Source: Helicoverpa zea (taxonomy: Eukaryota > Arthropoda > Insecta > Lepidoptera > Noctuidae). Taken from it: DNA of 64,000 bases. Under the pieces are notes generated by a model that was not told the origin of the DNA, ran no database searches, and saw only the letters and a program-made list of their open reading frames with translations. The translations under genes were made by a program, and so were the position numbers. How positions within the stretch are numbered: the first letter of the stretch is position 1; every line of letters starts with the position of its first letter. Below, piece after piece: positions 37,101-52,100 of the stretch. The DNA lies in contig NC_061482.1 in NCBI RefSeq assembly GCF_022581195.2, positions 4,278,001 to 4,342,000 on the forward strand, read 5' to 3'.

Positions 37101-40100
37101 ATAGGTCGGGTATAGAAAATCACAGTTAAATGTACAGCAAGAGAGAAAGTCGATGGTGCTTATTTTTCAATTTTAAAATAAACAGGAACATTTACGCTGA
37201 CTAAAACTTATTACCTGTGCGGCAGTGACTGAGACATCTTTCCGCCTGAGACGGAACTGGGAGATTCAAGCAAGGTGTCGTCTAGCAAATTTACAGATCC
37301 TGCAGGCGTCTTATTTTCCATTTTATCGTCCGTATGACTTTTTCCAAATATGCTGAAAGGTAACGGTGAATTTTAACATGCTCATAATGCAAGCAGTCAC
37401 ATAAATATTGGAAATTAAGTAAGGGTTATACAATCAAGTTCAGTAGATTTTACTATCATGGTAAGTTTAGATAGTAATCCTTCTTATATGCCAATGAATC
37501 CGAAAGTTCATAAACAACAGTTTCAATGTAATTAGCATAATTAAATTAGTGCTACATGCTGCAAAACTGTTTGAATGTTTACGATTTAGGAAAATAATTT
37601 TAATGCAAATTAGTTTCAGCTTTGTTTTCAAAGAACAAACTGGGCCACGTATAATTTTTATTTCGCTTTATGCGTAATAAAGCCACATAAGTAGTCTGGA
37701 TATGAAACGTTATTATCTGGTCAAACACACAAAGGGTTGCAACTTGAAAGTAAATTAAAGAGAGAAATAGAGGAGCTGAGTTTGTCATGGACGTTTCTTT
37801 TAAAGATTTGACAAGTCGATTTCCGCAAGCGCAAAAGCTTCACAAAGAGAAAAGTATATCCGATGCATTTGACGTTGGACAACAAACATATATCAAAAAC
37901 TTTGTGCGAAGCTGACTTTATTGCGGTCACACGGGCATCTGTCAAGTGCCTTAGGGTCAGACCACAACTGACATGAAAGCATTTTGTTTACTAAATATTA
38001 AAGAACAATCGTTCCATTTCGCTTTGAATGACGTATTTTGGTCAGGTGTGAAATGACCTGAAAAGATGGAGATTGGATCTGTATTGCTTATGTCAATCCT
38101 CATACCAATTTTGAGGTGTATTTTTATGCAAGAAGAATTAGCAATGTTTATTATAGAACTATGCGTAGTAGCGCAATCTTAACAGTTTATTTTGCAAATT
38201 CAGATAGCTTATTTTCATTACAGCATACTTTATAATTTCAAAGCTTTAAGAGACGGAATCCGGAGTAGACAAGCTGAATAAAGTCAAGAGTTATTCAAGT
38301 ACACAGAATTACTACTACAAAGTGTAGAAAGGAAGAAAAGTGGACAGAAAGCACTAACAGAGCTCAGTTAACACAAACACAACACAGATTAACATTGAAC
38401 TAGAAGTGGAAATGGAAATGTTAAGTACAAAAACATAGCAATGGCATGCAAGCTAAAATAATTACGTAATTCGCCGGCGTCCAATAGACATAATCATCTT
38501 TAAAGTTATTTACTTAAAAAAGTCATCGAGGAATCGGTTTGAGGACATAACGTAACGAAAACTTTTAGCGTAAAATCAGTAAATACTTACAGCACGCAAA
38601 CAAATTGTTTGAGTATGAAAATATTTTATTTGAATTTTTTATTTTGAGAGTACTCTGTATTGCCACTTTTACTTTAAGCGGCAATGAAAATGAAAATGCA
38701 GGTTTATTCAGTTTGCAGTTTTTAAATAAATGCTCGTGTATTTACTGAAGTGTAAACTAGTCGTTCAAATAACAGTACTGTCAACTTGAATAAAATGCAG
38801 AAATAAATAAACGCAACTAGATTTTTAAAGTGCTCGTTACGATGTCCTCACTGGGCATTTGCAAGGTTTTACATTGGTTTTGCATAAAAAACGCTATATT
38901 AGTTGTATTTTAGGTTTTTATATTACTTATATATCTTAGGTAGGTCAACTTGATTATAATTGAGTGAAACTAATTGTAGCTAAGTGCGTGCACGACCTGT
39001 GAACTCATGAACGTTTTCGCAGAATTTCACATTCGCTACACATACACTTTTATATTTACACATAGAACCTATTCATTAGCGGCCAGTATTTTTATTCCAA
39101 GTAGTTTACTTTATATAAAAGAGATTATCAAGTTTATCTAGCTGTTTACAACTACAACTGATGTGTATTTAAGTTATATAACATTTTTAATACTGCACTT
39201 TTATAAGAGCGCATATATCCATATTCCTAGAAAGCGTATAAATTACACTAGTTTACAGTACATTTGTTGCCGGGATTTTTTAAGCTGTTGTTGACTACTC
39301 ATATTTAACCATATTTAAAACTATTAGTAGTTTTTTTTTATCAGCTCTAGTTTTTGAGATTCAGCTAAGTGCGGTTTAAAGAGAAAAAACGTGGATTTAC
39401 CTTAAAGAATATTTGTTTAAAAATTATATTAATTGTTAAGTTCCAAAAAACTTGGCTTTAAAGCTCTTCTCTTATGTGTAGACTTTGGGAAATGGCGTAT
39501 CAGAGACCAGCAATAGTCAGACATCATATTTACATCCCAGAAACCCTGATAACGTTCTTCCATGACACGTTAATCTTGATGCATACGTTCTCCCCTGCTC
39601 TTCGCTCATATCTCCTAAATTTTCTGGAAATCTGTCCAGATGACTGAAGAGGAAGTGACTTTATGCTCAAATTGCATCCCATACCTCTTATTTGTAAAAG
39701 CAGGTCTTCGACAAGTTCAACATAATTTTCATTATAATTTTTCAAAATTCAATATAATTTTTATTCTCTGAAAGTTCAGGTGAATGCTACACTCTTCGCT
39801 AAACACATGTTCTACTTCGGTTTTGCCATTTAGCTCGATTTTTGGTGTTTAAGCTGTTTATGTTCACGCTGCAAAAGTAAGAGCCGTCGAGATGATTTTT
39901 CGATTCTTTCCAAATAGTTGGTGTTTTAAGTTGAAAAGTACTTCTTTTACCACTTTTCCATAATCTTAAATATTCAACGCACGATTTACAAACACAATCA
40001 GGAGCCCAAGATTTGTCATTTTTATCTAACAACATTCCAAAATATAAAAAATAAGTATTTTTAAGCGTCTCTGATGACATTTCTACTCTTCTCAAACACA

Positions 40101-43100
40101 TATTCTCCACATAAGTAACAAACATGGTTTGGATTGTTCAAACAACGCCTCCTTGAACTACTCGTGTTGTAAAAACTTCACATATTTGTATAATTACAAT
40201 AAAATACGTACTTCAGCGACTGAAAAAGGTTCAGAAAAGAGAAAGTCAATAACAAGTAAAGTCGAGCTACAAAAAAATTTTTGCGGGTGTAATTAATAAA
40301 AACTAAACATAAGTGAATGTTACCAGCCATTAAATCCACGGCAACAGGCAAAAAGTTTGATTTTGTAAACTAGTGTTATTTATCTACCTTTTTTATAAAG
40401 AGAAGGCACTTTGAAGTTTGTGGTGGATTTAGCGAATTCTCTTTTCCATGAACTGAGACCGGTATTCATATAGAGTTATGCTTTGATTACACGTAGGTAA
40501 AATTTCATCCATTCGGCAAACCATGTAGTAGGACAATTATTTTCCAAGATGCCTTCTAAATAAAATGCTTAGACACAAAGACCGAAATAGGGTATTACAT
40601 GCATTTTTGAAATATATCTTAAATAAATTCTTTAGTCTTAATATATCTATAAAAAATTAAAAATATTTTTTTTTCTCACGTTATGTACGATTATAAATTA
40701 ATTGTTTTATCATAATTTCAAATTTCGCGCGTATTTCGCGAAAACGCGGCACACAACGGACGCCATGATTGTTTTTTGGTCATGACGTCATTACGTTAGT
40801 AAACAAACTACAGCTGTCAGTAATACATATTTTGATATGTATTGAAAATTTTAATAATGAGTAATTATGCTCCGTATCGTTGGTGTGTTGTTTCTGAATG
40901 TGAGAACACTAGTGTAAAAACACCAGACAAATTATGGATTCAAGTACCAGTGGATATAAATATGAGAAACACGTGGTTAAAAGTTGCGAGACGAGATCCC
41001 GGACTGTTATCAGATAAATCTCGTTTATACTTTTGTGAAGATCACTTTGATGTAAGTAACTGTATTAACATTACCTATCTAATGAAATATACTCTTTAAT
41101 GATAGGTTAACTACTTCAAGAATCAATACTTTGGGAAATGTGGATAATATTTAGAGGTTATACACTTTTGTTTACTACCGTAATGACGTCATTAGCATGG
41201 CGGCGACATTTCGTAGTGTTCAAAGACAGATAAAAAAACCTAAAAACTTTAAACTGCAATAAAAAATATATTTATGTACCTTACGAAGTGAAACTAACAT
41301 TTCCCGATTGCTTTTCCTCTAAACAATCATTGTAATACACTTTTAATTTTTTTCTCATCTAGACTAAAATACCCTATTACCAAGTCGAATGTAAAATATT
41401 TTTCTAAATAGTAGTTATTATGCTTACTTAACAGCTAAACGCTTACAATAGCCTAGGGGAGCGGAATCACTAGCAATTCCTTTGGGATCATAGTAGCTGG
41501 ACTGATTACAAATAATAGTAGACTATTTCGTATTTATTTCAACTTCCATATCGGCCAGTATACAAGCAGACATTTCGTCAAAATGTTGTGTAAAAAAATA
41601 ACATAAGGAGTGTTCTCGTTCATGCTTGAAGACATAGAACACTAGTCTTGATAAACAATTGAGCTTATGCATGATGTGCAAATTGAAAAATATTTTTTGG
41701 AGGTTAAAAACATATTTGGGAACAATCACTCCTTGAAAAATTCGAACACCAGATTTTAGAAAATTATAATTTAAAGGTTTAAGATTTAATGCAAATATAA
41801 CATTATCAGCTCAATGCACAAACCACAATGCCTTAGAAAAATATAATTTTAATAATGCTTAGAATATATTGCTTAGGTTAGGTATAGTGCTAGATCGAAT
41901 TTCAGTCAGTGTACATTTGAGAGCAGTTTCCATGGTGACAAATTGTGTTAGTTAGTACAGCCGATGAGAGGCAGGTCGTAACGATGAATAGTCGGAATGC
42001 ATTAATCTAGGCATCTATGTCCTGCCGCGGCCATCCGATACCTAGCTGGTTCCATGTATCCCAGGTCCAATATAGATGAGGCACATAAATTGCACTCGAT
42101 CTTCCCGTAAGCTAATTCCTCGTAGATAATCTGATACGTATGCCTAGCAGTATTAAATAGACCGTGAGCGTTACCAAGCAAATTGATTTTCATCGCGCGT
42201 ACGCGTTATTCCACCAAATATTTTGAATGTCAACATTCTTAATTCAATAAATACTTCATAATTAATTTGTGAAATGTCCGCATTAATACGAATATGATTT
42301 TAATTTTAAGCAAATGTGTACGTTGAAAACTGTAATTACATTTCTGGCGTTTTAAATTCATCATATTTTAAGAGTCGCTCAATCAAATATTTGTACAAAA
42401 AACATGCTGCTTAAATTTCGCACACAAACAGAAATGCAATGGCAGCTATTTCGAGCTTACTCAGAGAAGTATATTTTTTATCAATCCATCTTATTTATGG
42501 TTTGCATAGGATGCAAAAAAATCTGAAAAAGTACTTGTAAAAGAACAAGGTTTTCAAACATTGCGAACTGATATATAAGGAACAAACTCCTGATAACCGC
42601 ATCTTCGTTTATCGTGAGTGGTGGAGAACTTTTAGTAATACTGTGTTTAGTAATCTTTTACTCTTAAATCTGTTAATTCCCATTTTCGACAGACTTCTGG
42701 TCTCTGGATTGTTAATTGTTCGCGGACCATAGACGTACAACTAGCAAGTGGGACTATTTTCTATTTTAACTTTTTCATTTTTGAAAGCTACAAAGTTCGT
42801 CGAGCCGCGATCACTACGTACTTATTTTTCATCCTAAAATTTCGACCTTTGTGCCAGGCAAACACAAGATAGTACGAAATGAAAACATGCTTTAAAATTA
42901 CTTTTTATTTCTACAATCATTTTAAAAATATACATATCATATACACTGGTCGTCTACATAACATTACAACGCAAGCCTTCGTGTCCATAACTAGGAAAAG
43001 ACTCACCCGATACCAAAATTGACCTTGTGAAAATTTCTTGGCAAGCTCGCACTACGAAACCTAGGTCCCAATCGCAAGAGGAAAAATACACTTTACATAA

Positions 43101-46100
43101 TTAATTATAATTTAATCCAAACAAAACATGATTATGTCTCAAGGTTATTTCAGATCGCCACATCAATTTTTCATTAAATAATTTTGTGCCAGTGTGTTCC
43201 GGGTTTCTTGAAAACATTTCTAAATCAAAGATGAGTAGGAAATGAGGGAGGAAATAGAATCAGATTGCCGAGAGCGAGCGACATTGAGATTTACCTCTAG
43301 AAATCACAACTCGACTAAAATCAAATGGTCTTCAACTATAAAATAAACACGGAAGTCCTGAAGTTGTATTAACATTTACAGAAAATGTTGAATTACTGAG
43401 TGAAAATGTACAAAATAGGTCATACAGGAGGATTAAGATTTCGAATTTTAACAACATTAACTCGCCTCGCACTCGGCATTATGATAAATATTCAAAAACG
43501 AAATGTTTTTTGCGTACTGAAAAATTAATTAATTTATATAAAAATACACATTATATTTCGGTATGGTACTGTAATAAAAGCCATCATTAAAATACAAATT
43601 AAACAAACAGTCGACCAAAGAAACACGCAATATTTTCCTTCAATAAATATGAAACAACAAGCAGGTTATTTATTCAAGTACCTAGTAAACTGTAAAATGA
43701 TTTTCACTGAACATTTTCGAGTGATGTTAAAAGCTTTGGTCAACGGTGTTTCAAAAGCAATTCATTAGTTTGAAATGATGTGTAGAGGTTATAGCAAATA
43801 AATCAGCCATCAACATTATTGCCGTTCAAATGTTAAAGTTGAATATAATTGCACGAACGTTCATGTACGTCGCAATTTCATTCTAGATAACGTTAGATTG
43901 GAGTGTGATTCGATTTGATGCGGATTCGTGTATGAAGCTACCGTGTACGCGGTGTATATGCATGATATTGGACAGGCGATATGTATTACGAAAATTGTAA
44001 CGCTAATCGAAGTCCTGTAATCGGCTAGTGGCGTAGATAGATAGTACATAATTACTTGGATATGTGTTGTCTGTCTTGTTCCTATTCATACAAGAATTCC
44101 GTATAAGATTTGAATGCATTTATTTTCAAGTTTTACGTTTTAATTTAGAAGAAAATTTTAAAATGCTTTGCATAGCGAGGGATGGCCACTTTATTGGCAA
44201 AAAATTATGTTATATTTCAGCTTTTCTTTATAATACAGCCCCATCCGCAGTGAAAGGAATTTCGTATTTTTAAAGCAATATGAATAGAACATGCATAGCT
44301 TCGTACGAATGCACTGACGTATTTTCATATAAGATTTTTAGGATACCGTACCAAAAGGAGAAAACTAACATTTCGCTGTCCGGCAAGCACGTTTATCATG
44401 AAATCATGAATTTGAATTTTTACTGGCGATGTATTTCTGTTGCCACTATAATAACACATATTAAGAACTAGTATATAATACCTAAAATTATAAGCGGCTC
44501 CCATACAGCAAACGCGATCTTGTGTCTGTGTTATAGCTTGTACGAAACAATAATGATAGCCAAGCCAAGGCCTATTGTCAGTCACGGCGGCTGTATTAAT
44601 TTAAGGAGATCAGCTACGCAGGACATATTATATTGCACAAGCATTTACGCAAACACAGGTGCACTCTCATAGTTCAATGGGATCGATAGGAACGGAGAAA
44701 GATCAGGCGCAGTGAAGACTTTTAAGTGCTCTCCGGGACCCGGGTATATCAATCACCAACATCCAGACTCCGGGCTTTGTGAAAGGTCCTATAACCCACA
44801 TAGCTGAATCTGCCCGACGAGTGAATCGAACCTGAGACCACGAGAACAGCAATCGCGATACGAGACTACTAGACCAGCGAGGAATATTGTAAATTGTACG
44901 GAACCCTTCGTATGCGAGTCTGACTCTCACTTCATCGGGTTTTTTTCGTCCTGCTCCAGCCCCGTTTTAATTGAGGCCAGCGTTTTCTCTTTTGTTTTTC
45001 AATGCGCTCTCATTCAATGCTATTCACGATCTACCGAATGCGCAAAAATTGTATGATGAATTGTAGATGTAGGTCGAGAACAGTTTGAACAAACCTCGGA
45101 GGCCTAACAATGGACAGACAATTAATAAACTTTATTTACACGAGTATTTTCCTGCAAACGGTAGTACCAACTACCAGGACAATGTTTTTGAAGGTGGTAT
45201 TTTTCAGAATTTTCGTTCCATATTTTCGCGTTCAATGTACATTTTAGCAATGTTGAGTCTAGGGCTTAAACCTATAGGGTAGCCTGTGAAATGTGTACCT
45301 TTTTTAGTAATATCATATTAGTAAATGTTTAAAAGGAATTCTTTCAGAAGCTGAATTATTTAAATGTCCCGTACGCGAGAATAATGGAGCGTAATGCGGC
45401 TCCGTTAATCACCTATTTATGACAAGAACGGTTGGCATTAGTTGCGGAGGCTTTCGTTCAGCAGTGGAAGATCATTGGCTGACATGATGATGATATTTAC
45501 AGAAGCTTTAATGATGATCTACCAAGAAGCTAGACGGAGTCTCACTTACGGAGAGGAGTATTTCTTGGCAACCTAAATTACAAATGCAATTTTATGCATT
45601 TAAGAAATAATATACATTTCTTAGTAAATGCCTGCAATACACTAGAGACCGGTATAATACGGGTTTATGATACCGGCTGAATAGCGGCTAAGTGATTAGG
45701 ACACAATCGCTAATTGCAAGTCCGCTAATGTAATTGTTATTTCAATACTAGGTCATGATATGTCGACGGACAATAAATCCGTCAAAGCCATTATCTGATT
45801 TGATTGCGCCGACCAGAATCCGATTAGAGATACATAATGTAATGGAATCACATTGTTTGTTTATAATATGAAGTATTAGTAATATCATGCGTAGTAACGA
45901 ACCCACTGTAGTAACTTTATTTTTTATCAACGTTTTAAAGGGTACCGTACCATTATTTATTATTGTTATTTAGAAAATGAGCAAAAAAATCACGTTTGTT
46001 GTATGGGAGCATCCCAAAATATTAATTTCGGACGGACGAACGGACGGACGGATAGAGGAGTGAAAACAATATGGTCCCGTTTTACCCTTTGGGTACGGAA

Positions 46101-49100
46101 CCCTAAAAAAGCAAAAAAATACTGCTTTACCTTGTTATTTTATGCAAATCTAGCCGATTTCCCGCGGTTTCACCCGCGTCCCGTGGGAACTACTGCCCGC
46201 ACCGGGATAACAAAGTTTTCCTCTTTATAATATTAATATAGATATAGCAAAAAGTGTGCACAAAATATATTTTGATAATTGCAGTTCTCGACACTTTTTC
46301 TCAAATTTTCTCTCGACAACAAATAGGTAGGGTGGTATGGATTCACGGCAAGCCATATCTTTTTGATGGGGCTACATAAAACATTCACCATGTACGAACT
46401 AGCCGAATGGTTTGACTACGTATAGAATAATTATTCAGAACATCGACTACATTTACAGACATTTGACAAATCAGGACCGAATATGCAAATAAATTGAATG
46501 ACTGCGTTGCAATTAATGGAAAAGTTTTGTAGTTAGTAATGCAAAATTGAAAAGCTGCAGGCATATTTAAACTTATTGTAAAGTTAACATTTAAAAATGC
46601 TTTTTTGCTTGTTTCAAAAGTTCTTTTGAAGGTGCACTATCCGCGGGCGACATAATTTATCTTTAATCTTGGTACGCGAAGAAGTTCCCTTGAACGAAGG
46701 TAAAACAGAAACAGCTAGTAAAAAAATACTTATAATTGAATTAGAAAGAAACAAAGTACAATCCTGGATGTTTATCGTGGTCTGCAACCGCGAAAGCAGG
46801 GATCACAGATTAAAAACCGCATACTGGAATGAATCCACTGCACTGCGTACATTGAGTCAATAAGCTGCTTAAAAGCAGAATTCATAAAGGAAACCAGAAA
46901 TGGTTTCCTTTGTATGATCGTAATTAATTAATTTGCCATCTAGGTCGTCATACGTAGCATTTTTAGGTCATGGACTTAACCAATATGTTACATTTTGCCA
47001 GTCTAGGGTATTACAGACCTGCATGTGCTTATTGGACAATTCTTTTCTTTAGTGTTAGCATAGAAAATCACCGTCGTATGGCAATTCATGAAAATCGTGA
47101 ATTCCCATATAAATGGATCATTCCATCATAACGGATGAAATGTACGTATAGATATACTTTTGACACATATTTTGGTTTCATTCCGTGAATGAAAAAAGTA
47201 ATAGAGCCCATGCAAAGTTCCTACTGTGTTGCGTAGGATAGTTGTACTCTAAGATTCATGACAAGTTTGAGGTAGCTGGAAGCTTCTGTGGTAATATTTC
47301 AATATTGTTACAAGTATTTTAACACAAAAAGCTTTACACATTAAACGTAATACCAAAACATTGCTGTACCAAGTACCAATACCGAATATGACGTATTCCA
47401 CAAAACCATTAAAAACACAAATTAATTTTTCAGCACATCAAAGTTAAAACAGGTCTACGAAGTAGCATGAGTGTTAATTTGAAATATGAAGTATTAGACA
47501 CAAAATGATTGTGGAAGAAAAATAATAACGTACTTGGAGCCGAGGGACCGGCACTTCCGATGTGTTGGTATGAACTTTCCCTGGTGACAGGATCCTTGGA
47601 GACGAAGGGACCCGGAGCCGATCTTGTGTGAAGGCGATGTGTTGGCCGTACTCGAGCCTCCAGGAACTATCACTTCTTTGACCGACTCTTTGGAGCCAGC
47701 GCAACTGCCCACCGGAGATGGAGGCTCAAGTTTTAGAGATAGCCTGCAATTTCAAATTCTGTTAGATTTGTTAAATTATACAAAAAAAGAAAACAATAAC
47801 AACAATGTAATAATACAACCCCTGCAATGGCAGTAATACTAGTTTCGCTAATGCTTATAAGTTTTACAATGGCTGAGCGCAAATGTATATATAAATTAGT
47901 TTAATACTATTCTAATAGAGTGGCGAGTATGTAGGTATGGCGAACCAATGGAACGCGTGGGCGCGGTGGCACGCAGCGAAATAATTTGGGTACACCATTA
48001 TTTGGCATTTAATTTGTTGTAGGTAATTGAAATTATGAACTACGCATTAATAGTTGTTTCCTTGTTACTTTCTGCGACTGCATTTAATAGTAGCATTTTT
48101 TGTTAATGGCCAGTAATTATTCTTGTTTTTTTTTTTATGATGACCATTTGCTGGGAGGCAATATGTTACATTTTACATTTTATTGCTTTTTTAGAAAAGT
48201 ACGTTAGTCAATAAAAGTTTGCCATTCCTTTTCTAGACCATAGTTCGCGGAAACTCGACAGGGGCGCTACTGCCCGCTAGAGGGCGCTGAATCAACTCTT
48301 GCCCGCGATAGTGGGTCCAAAGACAATAACAATATTTAAAGGCAATTTTATTTGAGTATAAAAGGTGTTAGCATTTTTGCTTGCTTCAGGTGTCTTGAAA
48401 ATATATGTTGTAGATCTAGACTCTGGACTATAGCTGGTACACAAACTTTTATGCATAACTAAACTTCATCTATACTAATATTATAAAGAGGAAAACTTTG
48501 TTTGTTTGTTTGTTTGGTTCTAATGAATAGGCTCAAAAACTACTGGACCGTTTTAAAAAATTCTTTCACCATTCGAAAGCTACATTATCCACGAGTAACA
48601 TAGGCTATATTTTATCCTGGTACGGGCAGTAGTTACCACGGGACGCGGGTGAAACCGCGGGAAAACGGCTAGTGTTATATAACATAAGTTCGATATCATC
48701 ATCCTCAGAGCCTTTTTTTCCAACTATGTTGGGGTCGGCTTCCAGTTTAACCGGATGTAGCTGAGTACCAGTTTTACAAGGAGCGTCTGCCCTGCCTGAC
48801 CTCCTCAACCCAGTTTGTTACCCGGACAATCCAATACCGCTTGGTTAGTCTGGTGTCAGATTTAATGGCTTCTGACTACCCGTAACGACTGCCAAGGATG
48901 TTCAATAACAGCTGGGACCTACAGTTTAACGCGCCATCCGAAACACAGGCATTGGTGTCTAGGATATACTTTGAAAGTACATACAAACTTAGAAAAGATG
49001 CATTGGTACTTGCCTAACCTGGAATCGAACCCGTGCCCTCATGCTTGAGAGGTTGGTTCTTTGCTCACTAGGCCACCACGACTTTCGACATAAATTTTAT

Positions 49101-52100
49101 ATGACAATAGAAATATTAAATGATGCCATGGATTTAGTTTTTTTTTCTTTTGCAGTAGCCATACATACTAAAAGCATAGCAAGCATAGGTAACATCATAA
49201 AAGCTCCAACGGTCACAAAAGGGCGGTATCGCTCCCGTTGGAAACTTATATTCTAGAACTATATTATAACAATAAATATAAATCCTTATAAATCCTCACA
49301 AATAGAATTCAGCACAGCCTCATTTAAGGGATATAATCATGACACAAAATATTAACATAAAAACTGCTATGAATTAATGTTTTTCCGCATCCAGATTTAA
49401 TGGTATGATTAAAGTAATTGAATAGTCTCCTTTCAATTATAATACAGGGTGGCCCATCCATAGGCGTCCAAAAGAAAAATTTAGAAGCTCTATGCTATGG
49501 GGTATCCGAATCACCCCCATGTATGTGTACCGCAATATGACAACAAATTCGCAGCAAAAAATAAATCATATTACGTAGAAAGAACTACATAGCATCAGAT
49601 TAGTGACGTCACAAGCAATGCTCAGCATACTGTTGTTATATTAGTTCAGGATCATAAGAACTTTTGTATGGACATTGAGCCCTTTTCAATATTGCTGCGT
49701 TTAAGGTAAGTCTCGAATCCTTGCTGCTAACAGCAGATGCCCACCGAATATGATACGACAGCTGTCGGCAGCTAGCATTTAAAACGTACCTTTAAAGTGT
49801 TCGTCGATGGCTTTCATATGACTGTTTCATTACTATTGAGAAATGTTAAAAAATGGGTACAAATTGATGAATGGTACTTTCGTGTTTCCAGATGTCATGC
49901 ATTCATCGCTAGTTAAGGTATATTATTTTCGTTTAATTCTACCTTAAGATCAATCATTGGCCGCATTGAGAAATTATGTACCTCTATAGCATTTAACAAT
50001 CACGACATGGATTTGATGACAATATGTAATTGTATTTACACGCCTAGAACTGTCAACTGGGAGAAATCCAGTATACCTATATATTAAACAGACTTCGATG
50101 AAACTTTAATCTAAATCGCTTCAGATATTTTACGAATCAGTGAAAATAACGCAAGGAAATTCATTTCGCTAATGCTTTGCACATTGTACAGCTAGCCCAT
50201 CCAGTTTTTTGGTCGACATGTAATAAGTAAGTTTTGTTGTAACAGTAATAGAAATGTATAGGACTTTACTGTTAAGAGGAAATGCGGGTGGACTTTTATA
50301 CAGAACTTTTATTTATCTGGTTGATTAGCAGGCAATGTTTAATTTTATCATAATTAAACATTCAATTATCTAGTCCCTTCGCCCGCGTTTCCTCTTAAAA
50401 TTTTGGTTTCTAACGACAGTTTGTGATAATCGAGCTACAATATTTAGTAACATGGAAATATTTCTTATTAATACAATTTGCACAGCCGAGCACAGCATCA
50501 CAAATAAATACAACCTTATTAATACTAAAAACTTAAAGCTTTTTTAATTCTATTGCCGACTCTTTCTTTTTCAACAAGATAAAAAGTGACAGCAATAGAT
50601 TTAATGAAGCTTTAACTTTAATGGAGCTTTGTGGAACTGACGGTAAATACGTTTAACATATACTTACTTATACTGGTCATCTTCCAGAAATTTCTGCAGC
50701 TCTTCAATATAACGCACGCTGTTCAAGTAATTAGCCACAGAAGGTAGGGGCGGGATTTCATACTCTGATGTCTGGTACTTTTCCAGGGCTTTCAATACGA
50801 CGGCCATTTTGGCGACCCGGTGAGGCGAATCCGGGGGATGAGCTATGTCTATGTATACAAGATCCGTCAGAAATATACCTGTGGAACAAAGAGATTGGGT
50901 AACCTTTAAATTATTGCTTCATAGTGGGCTACAAATTCGGTGAGTGGACCGTGAGTCAAACGTAAATACATACTGGGGAAAAAACCGAGCCCATTTAGTA
51001 GGTATTTTCAGTACATTATTCAATTAGGTATCATACTTGCAATGACTAAGCACTCGATGAAAATAAACAATGATCGTTGTGATAAAAGAGTAAAAGTAAC
51101 ACATTTACCCTATTGGAGGCACTAAGTATTGTCTGCTTCTGTACCATGGCTAAATCTGCTATGCCTTATTACAGGCGTTGCAACCGTAAGGTGACTACCA
51201 TCTATCTCAGCTTTACCTATCACATCAATATTCAACTCATTACACAGGTCAACTCAAATCTGTATAAATAGCTTTTTGTTAAGCTTTTTGCTGTGCATGG
51301 TATAATTCTACGAGATTTCTGGATTTAGAATTGTTGTTGTCCATGTTCCTCAACTACAGACCTCTAGTTTTAAATATTTGATCTTTGAGACTGTTTTTTA
51401 ATTCTATGAATAATAATACATAAGTAACCCAATAATCCTTTTTACAGTCCATAATGTACGGTAGACTGCACATCAGTGGTAACTGCTCAATAGTAATAAG
51501 TACGATTTGCCTATAAAACTGTTACCACTAACCTGAAGTTGACTGTACTTACCAAGATAAGGTATACAAGGCAAAGCGATGCATCTCAAATATTCTCTGA
51601 GGGCCGTCCAGTTGTCCTTCTCACCAAAGAGTTCCGCAAGTTTGTCGAACTGCTGTTTATCCTTTTTGGACAAGCACGCCCATGTTTTTGTCAACCTGAA
51701 AAAAGTAAACGTTCCTTTCATTATTATTTTAAGTATGCATATCTATAATGTATGTTTCCATTCTGTAAGAATAACTGCTGTTCCCAATAGTTTATCTATG
51801 TTTTGTTTTGTTTAAAGGTAGGAAATTGACTTACTAGATAGAGATAAGAAATTGACAAATATTGGGAACGGCAGTAACATGATTTCATTAAAATGTTCTT
51901 AGTAAGACAGATTTTGACTGACTAGAAGCTATTGATAAATTTTTATCCGGGTATTTTTTTTTTTAATACAGGCACTTATTTATACTTTATGTACAAAAAT
52001 GGTACTTTGGCGGACTTTATGCCACAAGGCATTCTCTAGCAGTCAACCGTCGGGTTAAAGGGAGAGAAGAAACCATATTCAATTATGTATTTAAACATGC

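Noticed and set aside
44823..44876. Possible tRNA gene from box A and box B
   Set aside because: No cloverleaf with acceptor stem can be folded around the boxes and the sequence continues into a repeat body; it is a SINE head.
47494..47836. Plus-strand 70-codon frame and a second minus frame at this place
   Set aside because: They are shadows of RalGPS exon 7, whose frame joins its neighbours and matches RalGPS.
49021..49075. Possible tRNA gene
   Set aside because: Same reason: it is the head of the full-length SINE, with mismatched stems.
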